Shown in pieces: positions 52,414-64,000 of a stretch of 64,000 nt of DNA (the stretch's first letter is position 1; every line of letters begins with the position of its first letter). Source of the stretch: Daphnia carinata (taxonomy: Eukaryota > Arthropoda > Branchiopoda > Diplostraca > Daphniidae); NCBI RefSeq assembly GCF_022539665.2, contig NC_081336.1, positions 1,922,001 through 1,986,000 of the forward strand, in the 5' to 3' direction. The position numbers and the translations under genes are program-made. A model generated the notes under the pieces. The model was given only the letters and a program-made list of their open reading frames with translations. It made no database searches and was not told the DNA's origin.

Positions 52414-55400
52414 AAGGGAGGGGGGACACCGGACATCATTGCGCAATAAAACAACCACTTGAACGAAAGGAGAAATAAGGGCCCGCTCTTTTCCTTCCTA
52501 TTGATGCCATCAATTGAGGTTCCAGTTACTTTAGCACTGCGATGTGGCCAGATCCCTTCTTTCTTTTTTTTTTTATAGCTCCACAAGCTTCGCAATTGCG
52601 AGCATCAATTCCCAGCAATCCCTACTCGATCCGTTGTTTCAATTTAAAGATTTTATTTTCTTTCTTTTTTACATTAGATTTTCATTGTTGAATAAATGTA
52701 ACGTTCATCTCCACGCGTCCTAAAGGCTTGCCTTCTAGCGTTCGTATTAACTTGCTTATTGCGTACTTTAGGTTATAGAGCATGTACGTGCAAGTTATAG
52801 ATCCCTGCCTCCGTTTATACTGATCGTTCTTCATTTTTTTTTTTGTGTCTGTGTGTGTGTGTGTGGATTGTTTCCTGATGAGCGACTAGAAATTTTCACA
52901 GGAAATGTCTGAAGGCAACGGATGAATCAAATAATGCGCGTCGAATAAAGTTTTAGCCAATTTCCAAAGAGGGGGGGGGGAGGGAGTGCGCGGCGGGTGA
53001 TTATCAGATGTCGACGCACAAAACTTTGCGCTTTCATCATTTTCGCATGAATTTTTCTTTTCCAAGTTCGTTTTTATTATTGTTTTTTTTTTTTACGAAC
53101 TTTTATTCCTTTTTATTGCATTTTTAATTGATTCGAACTGATGTGACTCGTAATCGAATTGAGCGTTACACAAGACTCTTCGATTCCTATTTGGTTTATT
53201 GGATTCAATGCTCGCGGCCCGGCCGGTTTGGTTTCTAATTCACCTGTAATTCGATTGAGACATAACGCACACACACACACACACACAAAAGGAATAACCA
53301 ACGCCGACATACTGATCCTGTTTATTTCCATTTGTGTTTTTCAATCCAATAAAGCACTTCGCGACATATCCTTTTATCATAAAATAGCTCAACGTCATCA
53401 ACTATTACTCATTTTATTTTTAGACATCAATATGAAACGAGTAAACATTGAAAAATATGTCGACTTATTACCGTCATAATCCCGAATTTTCAATCATCCT
53501 TCTTGGTCCCCGTCCCTCTGGCTCATCATCTCTTTGCCCTAATACTCTGGAAAAAGCACTCAACAAACCGGCCCGGCACATGATGGATATCTCTCTCTCT
53601 TTCTAGTCCTCTAACGGTTGGCTGCGTCGTGCAAGTGTAGCATCGTTATAATGTTGTCTTCTCTTTTTGTGTGTTTTTATTTCGTCAGTCGTGAAGCTTT
53701 TGCGGGTTATTTATTTTTTTCCCCTCCTCTTGGTTGTTGGGTTCGGGTCGTTGGGCCGTCTTTTATAGCCACGCCGTTTAGGCAACGCATCTCTACGGTA
53801 TATAATTGATACACGTCTGGCAGAATATACATTTCTGTATGGGGGTCTAGAAAAAAGATGTGTGTGTGTGTGTATATTTGATGTCTAGTTGAGTTGTCAA
53901 TCCCACTAGGGAACTCTGTCTGTCTCTACACACATGTTTCATACCTTGAGAATAAGTTGATCTTGTCGTGACATTCAGCTCGTCTTGAAAGAGACAAACC
54001 AAGAATGGATCACGTATTTATTTAAGCCCCTACCATTAAAAACAATTTTTTTTTTAATTTTTGCCTACATTTAAAATGAGATAGAGAAAAAAAAAATTTA
54101 AAAGAAGAAGCCGGTTGGTGTCAGTTTTATGTTTTCCATTGGCACAGCTTTCTAATTAAGGCATAGACGGATTTGTGAAGATTTTTGCTTTATATGTACC
54201 AAGTACCAGTGGCTGTTGGCATACTACTCTCCGAGTGGCTCTCTATATACACACACGGCACGCAATGCGTGTGTGTGTCTATGTGAATATATATATATAT
54301 ATACATATATATATCCTATATACACAGTAAAGGTATTGATTTTCCCCCCCTCCCTTTGGTCGGTCGCGGGACTGAGCAGCTCATGGAATCACGCCCGATG
54401 GTTGTAGCCCCCCTCCCCGCCCCATCGCTGTTGGCTCTCTTAGCTGGCCCAAATGTTGTGCCTCATCAAACGATGGAAAAAAAAGTATTAATACTCTCTA
54501 GTTGTGTTCAACTATGTCTACATTTATATAGATATACGGAGAGAGAGAGATAGGATTCTTGTGTCTAAAGTCTTTTGATGTTGCCTGCAGGCTTTTGCTC
54601 TCTGTTGTACCTGCTTCTCATGTTGATGATCTATCGAAAGTGGGAGGGACTTCGGAACACGCGCGGGATGTCGGCAATCATTTGAAAGTCCTAAGGAAAA
54701 GGGAAACAATTTGAATATATTTTTTTTCTTTTTTGTGCCTTTTAAATTTTCCTCTTGGCGCCCTTATGTTTTCAGGGATATGCGCATGTTGGACGAAAGG
54801 GGTTCTTTCTTTCGTCTTAATGAGGATCCCGTCAAATCCATATGATGGCAAATGTAGTCGTGTGGTTGTATTTAAATGTTATATATTTTTTCGTTATTTT
54901 ACCTTCTTCTTTTGGCGTGTGTTCTGTTTTTGGCAACAAACTCCTCGCATCTCTTTACTTTCTATTGAAAAAGAAAGACTCTTAATACCCTGCATCGTTC
55001 ATGAGGGCAGAATTGAACGACGTGATTTTCCCCCTTTTTAAAGCGATCATTGCACCGTGAATCTTGAAGAGGTGAAGGAAAGAAAGAAAAAAAAAAAGGT
55101 TGGCACGCATCACATCTTTTCATTCGCCCTTTTATTATTATTTTTTTTTTTTACATAAATGTAAAATAGGGGAGTTGACATTTTCGAATTGCATAACGTT
55201 TGTTTGATAAACCCTTGACAATAATCGGGCAGCTCCTAGAATATGGCAACCTTGCGAGGATCTCGACTTTGTATAGCTGTTATCTGTTGCAAAGAAATTA
55301 GAACTTGCATCGTATTTCTTTTTTTTTTTTTTTTCTAAAAAAAAAAAAATCTTCTTTTATTTTTCTTTATTCCATTATGTAGTTGGCTGCCATTGACGTT

Positions 55401-58400
55401 TGAATGGTGAACCCAACACGCACCGCTCTTTTTCATTTTTTTTTCTTTATTTTCTCTTCTGTGTGTGTGTGTGTGTGTGTGACTTTGGGATCATAGTGGA
55501 GAGAGATTGTGTCGCCCTCTTCTAACCTACGCTGTTGAATGGCTTTCGAGAAAGCACGTCTGTTTTTTCTGATCGTCCCTGACAGTCCTCTCTTCCCCGT
55601 CAGCACCCAATTACTGCTGGAGACACATATGCTGATTCTTTTGATTGCTTTCATTCTTTAGCTACTCCCCCCCGGTTTTTTTTTTTGTTCGTTTCTTATT
55701 GTACAAGAGAGCTTCTTTTGTTAAGTTTCTTTTTATAAAAAGGAAGAAAAAACTGGCTCTCTTCATTGAGCTTGAATTCAACTAGGGGGAGCCAAAAGTG
55801 AAAACTTGAACCAAAACTGGAGAAACTTGTTGTTGTATTTCATCAAACGATCCCTCTTGTGTTTTCAGACGCGTGGATTATGTTGGACAAACAGAGGCGC
55901 GCCTCCCCCTCACAGCAACATTAACATAATGTTTCTTTTATATTCAAAATTTGACGCAACTTTTGTGCGTCACGTTCTATTGTTTTCGATTCGGACTCTA
56001 TGCAACCCTCTGCTTTTTAGCTGGTAGCTAAAACTTGCGTCCCTCCCTTCGTTTACATTTTCTTTGATGTATCAAATTTAATTTATTATTATTATTATTT
56101 GCGGGGGAGAAGAAGGAAAACGATGGCGTACATCTACATGTATAGCGTTCGAATTAAACGCACGACTGAACGTTGTATCGCAACCAACAAACGGGGGTGT
56201 TTTCGTTAACGTATGTCCGGCCAAAGTTTGAATCTCGCGCGTTAATGGAGAAGCTGAATGTTTGTTCTCTCAGTCATTGCGTAACTGCATAGTTTTGATA
56301 CGCTAAGCAAAACAAAAAAATGGATTTCTATTCTTCATTGAAAACCTTCGTATTTGAATGAATCGCATTGAATCGTAATTGAATGTATTTCCCTTCAATG
56401 TTCATTTTGCGTTTCGACTACGAACGTCGCACTGCTTTAATTGTTAAGACGAGGGATAAGGTTATACGATGCGAGTTACTTGCCTGTGCAAAGCTCTTTG
56501 ATTGGAGTGTGTACATAGATCTCTGTTTTACGAGTTCCGTTTCTAACCTATCGCCAGCACAGAGACTCTCTTTTGTTTTCTCACTAGGCAAAAGAAACGA
56601 TGTGATGTGGGGGGGAGGGTGTAACAAGCGGATCAAACACAAATCCTCTGGTTCCAATTGGAGTGCGTAAAAATGGTAGGGCCACTGTTTCCTCCCTCTT
56701 TTCATTTATCTCTTGCATTTCATGTGTCGCGAGTTATGTCTACTCAGCTGGCCGTAGGATACATTTAGAGAAGACGACGTGATCGCAGTAATGCGGGTAA
56801 TCAAAAATTGGGTTTCTTTTTTTAACTGCGAAAGGAAATGAGAGAAAAGAAATTTGACTATGCGTAAATCCACTGGGCATTGACACGTCGTTCTACGCGT
56901 TTCTTAGTGTTAATGAGGTTAAGACTGACTAACGATGCCTCGCAAGCGTGATGGATTAAAACGAGAAAATGAATGCCGTTTTCCGTTTTGCGCCATTCAC
57001 TGTCTGGAAATCATTTTTGTTAGAAATAAGCAAATTTTTTATTCTTTATCATCTCGCAGTCATCAGTAATAACGAGATACGAGTCGTTTTTTTTTTTTAT
57101 CCACGTAGCGGGTTTTATCCGCCGAAGGTCTGATAGATCTCCCGCGTGATCATAACACGAAATCGAAGAAGAACAAAAAAAAAAAAAAAAAAAAAAAAAA
57201 GGAGAAACCATTGTGTGGCCCCTGTGGCATAGCAATCAACGATAGAGATAGAGCCGTAATTCTATTTCAGTTATCTTTGATGCTAAAGGTTGTGTCTCTC
57301 TCTCTCTCTTATTTTTATTATTTTTTTTTTCTTTCTCCTTTTTGATTGGCGTTAACGACGACAGGCTCGCCGTGTGATCGTCTCTTCCGCAGCGACGTTG
57401 AGAAGAATGGCACGTTCACTTCGCCCGGTTATCCGGCCGCTTACGGCCCGTTTATGAATTGCAACTACGAGTTCCGCGGTCACGGCCGGGAGCGCGTCCA
57501 AATCATTTTCACCGATTTCGTCCTCCATCACCCGCACGACGATCCCAGCGAGTACGTTGTCCTTACTTTGATCTGATCAACCATTGCCCTCATTTCTTTT
57601 CCCCCTTTGTTTTTTTTTTCTTACACAGGAAACCTCATCATCCGTGGCTGAAACAAAGGTAATGTTTTCTTTTGTAAAAATGAGACTTTATATTTTCTCA
57701 AGTAGAAAATGGAGGATGTCACTGAAAGTAGCGAATAAAAGTAGCCGATGACAGAATTAAATTGAACGGGATGTCGTACATTATTGCGCAACCAAGTTTT
57801 GCCTCCTTTTGTGTTGGTGGCTCTAACTTGAAAAAAAAAGTGCAGCGGAGAGAGATGTAATATTTATGTTAAAGCGAAAGAAGTTTTCAAAGTGGTAGAG
57901 TGACGGAAAAAAAAGCACAGACTCGCATTGTGTAGGGCAGAATAATTGAATTGCATTGTTTTGAATTTTATGAGAGGACAGCATTTCAAATCTGGCTGAC
58001 TTGGCAGGACCGTATTGTTGCCGTTAAATCCAGCAGACCATTTACGCACGTTGCAGTTCCTTTTCAATTGATGAACAATGTACGCCCCGCCGTGCGATAC
58101 CATTTCATGCGAAATTCTATGGATTTTAAGTTTGAATCAATTATTCGCGATGATTTGTGTAATCCGGACGACGAGCGAGGGGCACAGTCACTCGCCATTT
58201 TGCCTGCGTCGAAAAGTTCGAAAAGTTCGTTAGTTTCAATGTTGAATTAGAAGCGAAAGACGGCGCTCTTTTACGTCTATCGCGCACTGGCAGTGCGCGA
58301 TAAATTGCGTTCAAACTCGCAACGGCGACGTGTCGCCTAACTGGTTTTAAGTTTACTTGGAAACAAAAGAGGGGCGAAAAAACGCTATTTAGAAGCGATG

Positions 58401-61400
58401 TAGAATATAGAAGCAAAACGAAACGAAAAGTAGGGCTGAAAATGGAACATTTTTCTCGTGCATATTTGATCAGCTGTTCAATCTTTGAGATTGTTTCCGT
58501 TACGCCACACACCCAAATGTATCTACTCGATTCTTTGTTGCATCGACAATGAATGCAAAACTTTGTTTTGCTTTTTTTTTTTTTAAAGCTCCCACTCTAT
58601 TTTTTTTGTTGTTGTAGTTTTTCGTATTAAAAGGATTGGGAAGGAGCTTCATAAAATTTCATATCGTACCTTATCAGCTCACCGCAGGTTTTACGGAATT
58701 AAAAGATAAAATAAATGCAGTTGTGACGTAGTCATTTCGCACCGATGACCGTTTTCGACGGACATTTTCGTTCCCGCCCGCGGCTTAAGGGATTTTTAAT
58801 GCAGATGTAGAATTTCAATTGGAAGAGAGACTAAAGAGAATTGATTTATGTAAAAACTTGAACGAAATTCGATTCATTTATGCGCTCCTGCTCGGCACTC
58901 TCCAATATTATGCAAGGATTGCAACATGGGACTCGACGAACTTGTTTGAAAGATGCGAAAAAGTACATGACCCCACTCAAAAAAAACAAAACAAAAAGTA
59001 TAAAAAGAAACTCATTCTAAATATATAGATCTGTGTTATTCGATCCTTTTTTTTTCCTTTAAATGTATGTATTCAAAAGGCTTTAATGTCAATTTTATTG
59101 AGTCGTCATATTTATTTTTCTTTCCACTTGTGCGTCCAAACTTTAGTTGCGACGGGGCGGACCGCGTGACGGCCTTCATCTCTGTCGGTGGCAACAAAGA
59201 GAAGATTGATGATTTCTGCGGCTCGGGCACGCCACGTGAGCTCATGTCCAACTCGGCCGTCATGTCGCTGCATTTCCACAGTACGGCCGTCTCTAGAGGA
59301 GCACGCGGATTCAAAGCACGCTACGCTTTCGTCTCCAGTACATTGTTACTGCCAACACAATGTGTCGATTCTGACACACACATACACACACAAAAAAAAT
59401 GATTTTATTTTATTTTATTTTAGATTTCGGGATCACGACTGGAGAACAAATTTCTACTAGCCCGTGCGCCTTCCGCTTCAATAGCACCACGTCGACCAAC
59501 GGCACTTTTTGGAGCCCCAATTTCCCTGGGTTCTATCCACGCGACACGGAGTGCCACTATTTCTTTCACGCCCAGGTCGGAGAACGTGTGAAAATTGTGT
59601 TTTCATACTTTGACATTGAAGGCATGATCCCGTAAGTATCGATTTATTAACCGATAGAATCCATTCATTTTATTTTTATTTTTTTTTTCTATTTACGGGC
59701 GGGAGGATAGGAAGGCTATTCAATGCATCACCTGAGACTTTTTTAAAAGAGACTTTGGACACGAGCCATCTTTTATTTGTTGTTGTTGTCCAGGGCATCC
59801 CAGGGTCAAACCGTAATCGATCTATGTCTACGATAAGAAAATTGGGGGTCTTACAAGATCAATAAGCTGATACGGAACAGATTGCCAAAATGGCCATCGA
59901 TTGATTTTATTTATTCATTTTTCGATTTAGGTAGAGGAATAAGAATTTAAACAAAAAAAAAGGGGCGGGAGCTGATCCGGAAGGAATGTTTTTTTTTCTT
60001 GCAGACTGAACAATATAAGGAAGTAAGAGTGGGAGGAAAATGAAATGTGTCGAATGCGATTGATGATCCCTATTGTTTCGGAATAATCGAATTCGTCATC
60101 AAGAGCAAATGTCATAAACTTCCTCCCCCTTCTTTTTTATAGAGGAAAAAAAAGCTTCCGGGATAAAAGATAAACATTTTATTTATTTTTTTTTTTTCAC
60201 TGCCGTCGCCGTGGAGAAAGTAATGGGCTCAGAAGCATCAAACATTTACCCCATCAATATACAAAGTTTACTGGATAAAAGGGATACACGTGGAAGCAGC
60301 AAAAAAAAAACCAAGGGTGGGACGTGGAGAAAAAAAAGAAGAAAAAGGGCAAGATCATAGACAGAGACAATAAAATTTAGAACACCCTCTCTCTGTTTAT
60401 CTTGTATGGATTCTACACGTAATAAAAAAAGAGAACCTCGCAAAAGAAGTGTGTACCTCCTACATGGATCGATAGACAAACAGACACAATCGGTTGGCTG
60501 AATTGAATTTTTTTTTTTTTTTTGCTGCTGGCGGAAGGATATAGACAGTGAAAAGAAATAAAAAAAAGAGATACGTACTGTAGGTGTGTAGTCCATAACT
60601 TTTAGCGTCTTTCTCAGGGTGAAGAATCAATAATCGATTAGGTTGAGTGTATGTCTTCTGTGCATTTTGTCGGGTTTTCACGACAGCAGCTTCAGTGCCG
60701 GACGTGTAACACACCGGTCGTACATCATCGTTCCTTTTAAAGCTTACACGTCCTTGCTTTTTTTTTTTTGGGGGGGGGGGGTTTCTTTTCTGTTTACCTT
60801 GTCGTACGGGCCACTTTTTTGTTTAGCTAGATAAGAAAATGTCACACAGTGTGTAGTCTGCTGTCATCGTTATACAAGAAATTCTTACGTAGCTATTTGT
60901 GCTGTCTACGTGATGACAGCTTGAAAGATATTGGAATGGAAAAGAATAGCGTCGATGCTGAAGTTAATTGGGGAATTTCTGCTGTCAAAAAATGTTGCTA
61001 TTAAATTTTTATTTGTCGTTTTATTGACAGGTGTGGACTGACGTCAGCCAGCGATTTTGTCGAGGTATTTAAATTTATTTGTTATGTTCGGTTGTAGAAA
61101 CTTTCTATATTGTGTTTAAATGGCTTTTTTTGTTTCAGGTCTCGAATTTCATGACGGTAGACAGGAAATTGCCGCGCTACTGCGGCCTCCAAAAGGACCT
61201 GAAAATGGAGTCGGATGGAGCCTTTTTCCGGGTCACTTTCAAGTCGAACGACCGATTCGACGGAACGGGATTCCACGCCAGTTATCAGTTCACTCCAGTG
61301 GCTGATGCCGTCACTATAACGCGACGGCGGAGTTCCTCGCCTGCTTCCAGTTCTCCTTGTACAGACGTTGGCATAGTTGGGATCACTAGATGGATTACTA

Positions 61401-61482
61401 ATTTTAGAATTTTTTGTTTCAATTTAAAGATCCAGTTGGATGTATCCTGCTATTCTATCTGCTCGCATACCTGATCTCATAG
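37130..61482 (+). CDS. CUB-B: secreted or membrane-tethered four-CUB-domain protein, 14 exons
   Basis: Exons: 37130-37247, 37673-37874, 42032-42339, 42768-42942, 44059-44118, 44476-44849, 44971-45261, 57365-57551, 57629-57658, 59147-59337, 59424-59631, 61031-61064, 61139-61358, 61430-61482. All are GT-AG and in phase, giving 816 aa. Eleven of 14 exon lengths equal those of CUB-A; exons 3, 6 and 7 are longer by 15, 18 and 9 nt. Signal peptide, four CUB domains with all 16 cysteines, acidic run (here an extended Asp/Glu tract), Thr-rich stalk and hydrophobic tail (CILLFYLLAYLIS) are all present. Sequons such as NST and NGT occur in CUB4. The signal-peptide N-terminus differs most from CUB-A (ERATLPRR against ELVTQPLL). 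Intron 7 is 12.1 kb, against 1.4 kb in CUB-A. Same family caveat as CUB-A. Confidence 0.85.
38100..41698 (+). repeat. Intron 2 segment of CUB-B, source or partner of the 3.6-kb duplicate
   Basis: Partner of 10691-14284. It lies between coding exons 2 (ends 37874) and 3 (starts 42032) of CUB-B. The first and last parts also align, with more divergence, to CUB-A intron 2, so this position is probably the ancestral one. Confidence 0.85.
43100..43395. repeat. About 300-bp insertion in CUB-B intron 4
   Basis: Unit A has no counterpart here (break near 19395). The insert includes CAGAAATAAAACC followed by T6 and then a run of about 20 A, which could be a retroposed, SINE-like piece. No target duplication could be fixed because of the homopolymers. 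Confidence 0.3.
48420..48448 (+). repeat. (GA)n microsatellite
   Basis: Uninterrupted AG repeat of about 13 units within the intron 7 expansion. Confidence 0.85.
50905..51010 (+). CDS. Alternative first coding exon of CUB-B (signal peptide)
   Basis: An ATG at 50905 opens 35 codons plus 1 nt. The peptide begins MLSSSSFMVS and has a hydrophobic core TYLLVLTLLYPAG, a likely cleavage point after the YSA run, and then a basic SSSSRR tail: a classic signal peptide. It ends at a GTACCT donor in phase 1. Exon 8 of CUB-B (57365) accepts phase 1, so splicing gives ...SSRRG|GSPCD..., which enters CUB3 in frame. The product would be about 370 aa with signal peptide, CUB3, CUB4 and the hydrophobic tail, lacking CUB1, CUB2 and the stalk. 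It could instead belong to an unrelated nested gene, but no other exon fits. Confidence 0.5.
52379..52409 (+). repeat. (CA)n microsatellite
   Basis: About 15 CA units inside CUB-B intron 7. Confidence 0.9.
54283..54313 (+). repeat. (TA)n microsatellite
   Basis: TATATATATATATA, then a CA, then further TA units, near the right end of the intron 7 expansion. Confidence 0.85.
57629..57658 (+). other. 30-nt microexon of CUB-B (exon 9)
   Basis: Encodes EKPHHPWLKQ. It has the same length, splice phases and position within CUB3 as in CUB-A. Retention of a microexon in both copies supports the hand-built gene models. Confidence 0.75.
58278..58302. repeat. Perfect 12-bp palindrome in CUB-B intron 9
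   Basis: TATCGCGCACTG, one central base, then its inverse complement. It lies in about 50 bp that CUB-A lacks (compare near 23505). It could be a small foldback insertion or a dyad protein-binding site. Confidence 0.6.
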
Positions 61483-62021
61483 GAAATTTACCTCTGCTGG
61501 ATGATGATTACGAGCTGAATTTGGAGCCATCACAACAATACAACAACGTTCCTGGTGAATGAAACTAGTTAAATTGGAAAAATGAGTGGTTTCCTATTCG
61601 AAATGTATTTCGCAGAAAACAGTCACACAGAGAAATAGGGCATTCTTATTTAATAATTGTACAAATCTTGTAATCCATGTGTGTGTGTGTTTGATTGGTG
61701 AGATTATGTCCAATACCTCTTCCTCTTGGCCATTCGTTTATACATATATATACATACATCACATAAATTTTTGCTGATTTTAAACTTATTCTTCTCCATT
61801 AAACTGTTTCATCTTTACAATCGATGAGCTTCAGAATTTTTTTTCAAGCTCTCATTGTTTGTATTCACCAGTATGAATGAGCCCCCATTCCTTTTTGACA
61901 CTTTGTATAAGATGATTTAATTCATACAATTAATTCGTCTAGCAATCTCTCTCCTGTTGTATGCTGTGTGGATTTGCTCAAATGAAAGGGCTGTCATCGC
62001 GTTCATTTTAATGAAAATAAA
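61483..62021 (+). terminator. 3' untranslated region and polyadenylation signal of CUB-B
   Basis: Follows the TAG at 61480-61482. AATAAA at 62016-62021 is the clearest signal and lies in the block shared with unit A. About 290 bp (61483-61770) have no unit A match. Confidence 0.4.
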
Positions 62022-62395
62022 TTATGTTCATCAAGACTTCGAGATTTGATGTAGGAATGGTTTTCGTTTGTTTTATCTTCGGAAAAATATATAACAAAAC
62101 TGTCATTTTCTGAATAAAAAATATATGGTTTTCGTATTTGATATTAATTTGGAATTAATCTGCGATGAAATCATTTCGTATCGTTCATTTTTAGCAATCG
62201 TGTTCACTGTTTTTGGGCGGAAGTCAGCTGAGCTAAAAGAGACAGTTAAAAAATGACCGCTAGGTGGCCGAGAACCACGTTGCTGAGTTATTTCAAAAGA
62301 CAGTGTAGAGCGAAGAAGTTCAATGAACTCTTGTTCATGATATACGGTTTGTCTCGGATATTTCTTGCACTGTTGGCCTTGCATCAGACTATCGT

Positions 62396-62656
62396 ATGAC
62401 GGCATATACTATAATTAAACTGCATTGGCAATCTAAACTGTCGGATCTAATGTTGCAGGAGCTTTTAGTGTATGGCCACCACGTTTCAGATGAATCCATT
62501 GTCGATCTCAATCGCAAAGATGGGAATAAAGAGGTAGTATATCGTATTGCGTTGACTAGTACAACCTTCGAATTGAACAAGAGAGTATGTTACGAATTTG
62601 TAAACCAACTCCACTGGCCATTTATATTTTTAAAGCAGGAAGGTGGTGAAAAATAG
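62396..62656 (+). CDS. Hypothetical 86-codon ORF beyond the duplication
   Basis: An ATG at 62396 and a TAG at 62654 bound a frame with balanced, protein-like composition (starts MTAYTIIKLHWQSKL, contains HHVSDESIVDLNRKDG, ends FLKQEGGEK). It has no signal peptide, no membrane segment and no domain I recognise. It lies just past the point where unit B homology to unit A ends, and the minus strand also carries a moderately long frame across it. It may be an exon or a decayed fragment. Confidence 0.3.
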   Translation: MTAYTIIKLHWQSKLSDLMLQELLVYGHHVSDESIVDLNRKDGNKEVVYRIALTSTTFELNKRVCYEFVNQLHWPFIFLKQEGGEK

Positions 62657-64000
62657 AAAAGTCTGGCACCGAAATAAAATGCAGACAGCAGTAATGAGCA
62701 ACAGCTGACATGCCACTTGATAATGACTTTTGGCCATCAATGCTCATCCATTCGGTGTATCAAATGACCTCTTGCCCTGAGACCAGCAGGTATTGCAATA
62801 CAAAATGACATTGCACTTTTTCTTACCCTATGAATCGTGGAACTGACATTCAACATTTGCACAATAGATTTTTTTCCACTTCACGACCCGCCCGTGGGAT
62901 ACGAGTCAAGAGGGAAGGAGAGAAAAAAAAGTAAGTAAAACAACCAAAAAAAAAATCTTAGTAATATCGTGAGAGACCCCCACACCGCCAGTGAAGAGGG
63001 AAACACATTCTTCGTGCCGTGCACCGTTAATTTCGCCCGTCCTCGGGAGGTACGGTGAGAAATAACGGTGCCACTGTCGGTGTGTCTGCTGTGGGGTGGT
63101 TTTTTTTTTTTTTTTTGTACGTTAAGGTTACTGTCGGTCGTTGGCCCAGTCACCTACAGTGTGTGTGTATCTATGCTCGTGTGTGCAGTATAGAAAGGGA
63201 TAGGGAACAACAGCTGGAAAAGGAGGAGGGAAAAGAACAGGAGAAAATGCTTCTCGGTTGGCTGCGACCGGAGAAGAACCTAGAAGACAAGGGGCCGGAG
63301 CTTCCTCCAAGTCGACTTTGTTAGTCGTCTAGTCGAGTCACCTACTTTCCTCTTCGGTTGCAAGGCCCTCAGCTTTACCACTTCGGTCAATGAACTTTAT
63401 TTTCTTTCTCTCCCCATCCCAAACAACTATTCCTCCTCCTCCCCCCCCCTCTGCCGCCTTGTTCTACCTTTCCTTCGAGAACACTTTTGACTTCACTAGG
63501 CCACATTTTTCTTATTTCCATTCTTTATATTCTTCTTCTTTTCCCCCTTTTTTTTTTCGTGTGTTTTGTTGCCCTTCCAGCACCAGACCAGAAGAGGCTC
63601 TTTTTCCCCCTCACTTTAGGTTGTTCGAAGGGGCCGACGCTATTGTGTATCCGTTCCCGTTCTTTTATTATTCCTAATATTTTCAGTTTCACCGTTAGTC
63701 TTCCCCCCTCCACAAAAAAAAAAAAAAAAAATCAAAAGCGATCTTACCCTAACACAGACAAACAACAAAAAGTTTTTGTTGACTATATCTCCCTCTTTTT
63801 CCACTTGTTACCTGGCCTCTTCTTTTCAACCAGCTATTTGACCTTTAAAAGAAAGGACGAATAGCAGTATACCAAGCCTCTTTTTTTTTTTTCGAAGGAA
63901 AGAGAGTGTTAAAAAATAATCCTTTTTCTTTTCTTGAAAAATATCAAATCATTTTGCTGTTGTTTTCGGGGGATGACTTGTTTGATGCGTTAGCTCGTCC
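62657..64000. other. Right flank, no gene supported
   Basis: AT-rich and pyrimidine-rich DNA with a more CpG-rich part at 62885-63330. TGCAGTAT near 63185 is a possible initiator for a gene starting beyond the window. No coding exon could be fixed. Confidence 0.3.

Larger units (their letters stand above)
45340..54657. other. Extra 9.3 kb in CUB-B intron 7
   Basis: CUB-A passes from the matching sequence near 21330 straight to the match of 54658. No transposon ends were found at the borders, so loss from A is at least as likely as gain in B. Contents: AT-rich DNA, homopolymers, (GA)n at 48421, (CA)n at 52379 and (TA)n at 54280. It also carries one convincing exon, the signal-peptide exon at 50905-51010. 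Other ORFs in it are unsupported. Confidence 0.6.
27806..62300 (+). repeat. Segmental duplication unit B (contains CUB-B)
   Basis: Direct-repeat partner of unit A. It is longer mainly because intron 7 of its CUB gene has about 9.3 kb without counterpart in A (about 45340-54657), intron 2 has about 3 kb more, and 31880-33357 is unmatched. It lacks the Tc1-like element of unit A: at 31508 the flanking sequences are joined directly, giving an empty site. Confidence 0.9.

Overview
The window looks like nuclear DNA of a small-genome arthropod, most likely a cladoceran crustacean of the Daphnia type. The reasons are many short introns (55-100 bp in the malic enzyme gene), TCAGT-type initiators with a DPE at exactly +28, dense homopolymer and (GT)n tracts, and animal gene families. 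The species is an inference; no search was possible.

Layout. (1) 592-3665, minus strand: a complete nine-exon NADP-type malic enzyme gene (626 codons), with a candidate start site near 3800. (2) 3886 to about 27530, unit A, and 27806 to about 62300, unit B: a head-to-tail segmental duplication. Each unit carries a long non-coding upstream region, an Inr+DPE core promoter with a spliced 5' leader, and one intact 14-exon secreted or membrane-tethered protein gene with four CUB domains (CUB-A 16584-25767, 802 aa; CUB-B 37130-61482, 816 aa). Splice phases match exon for exon, and both reading frames were closed by hand. The architecture (signal peptide, CUB-CUB, acidic plus Thr-rich stalk, CUB-CUB, short hydrophobic tail) resembles SOL-1/Neto-like glutamate-receptor auxiliary proteins, but the family is not proven. 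(3) 62300-64000: flanking DNA with one unrecognised 86-codon ORF.

The two units have diverged by rearrangement. Unit A carries a 2.2-kb Tc1-like element that itself holds a second copy of the CUB promoter. It also has a 3.6-kb segment nearly identical to intron 2 of CUB-B, a short antisense gene start (15540-14751) that is broken in unit B, and a composite insertion in its 3' region made of a fold-back array plus a TIR element with outward-facing tRNA-like modules. Unit B has about 9.3 kb more in intron 7. That stretch holds a separate signal-peptide exon (50905-51010) whose phase fits exon 8, so CUB-B could also make a short secreted form with only CUB3 and CUB4. CUB-A lacks this exon.

The most interesting signals are the possible internal promoter and isoform of CUB-B, the triplicated Inr-DPE leader (one copy inside a transposon), the tRNA-like TIR element, and a 188-bp antisense exon-like block kept in both units.
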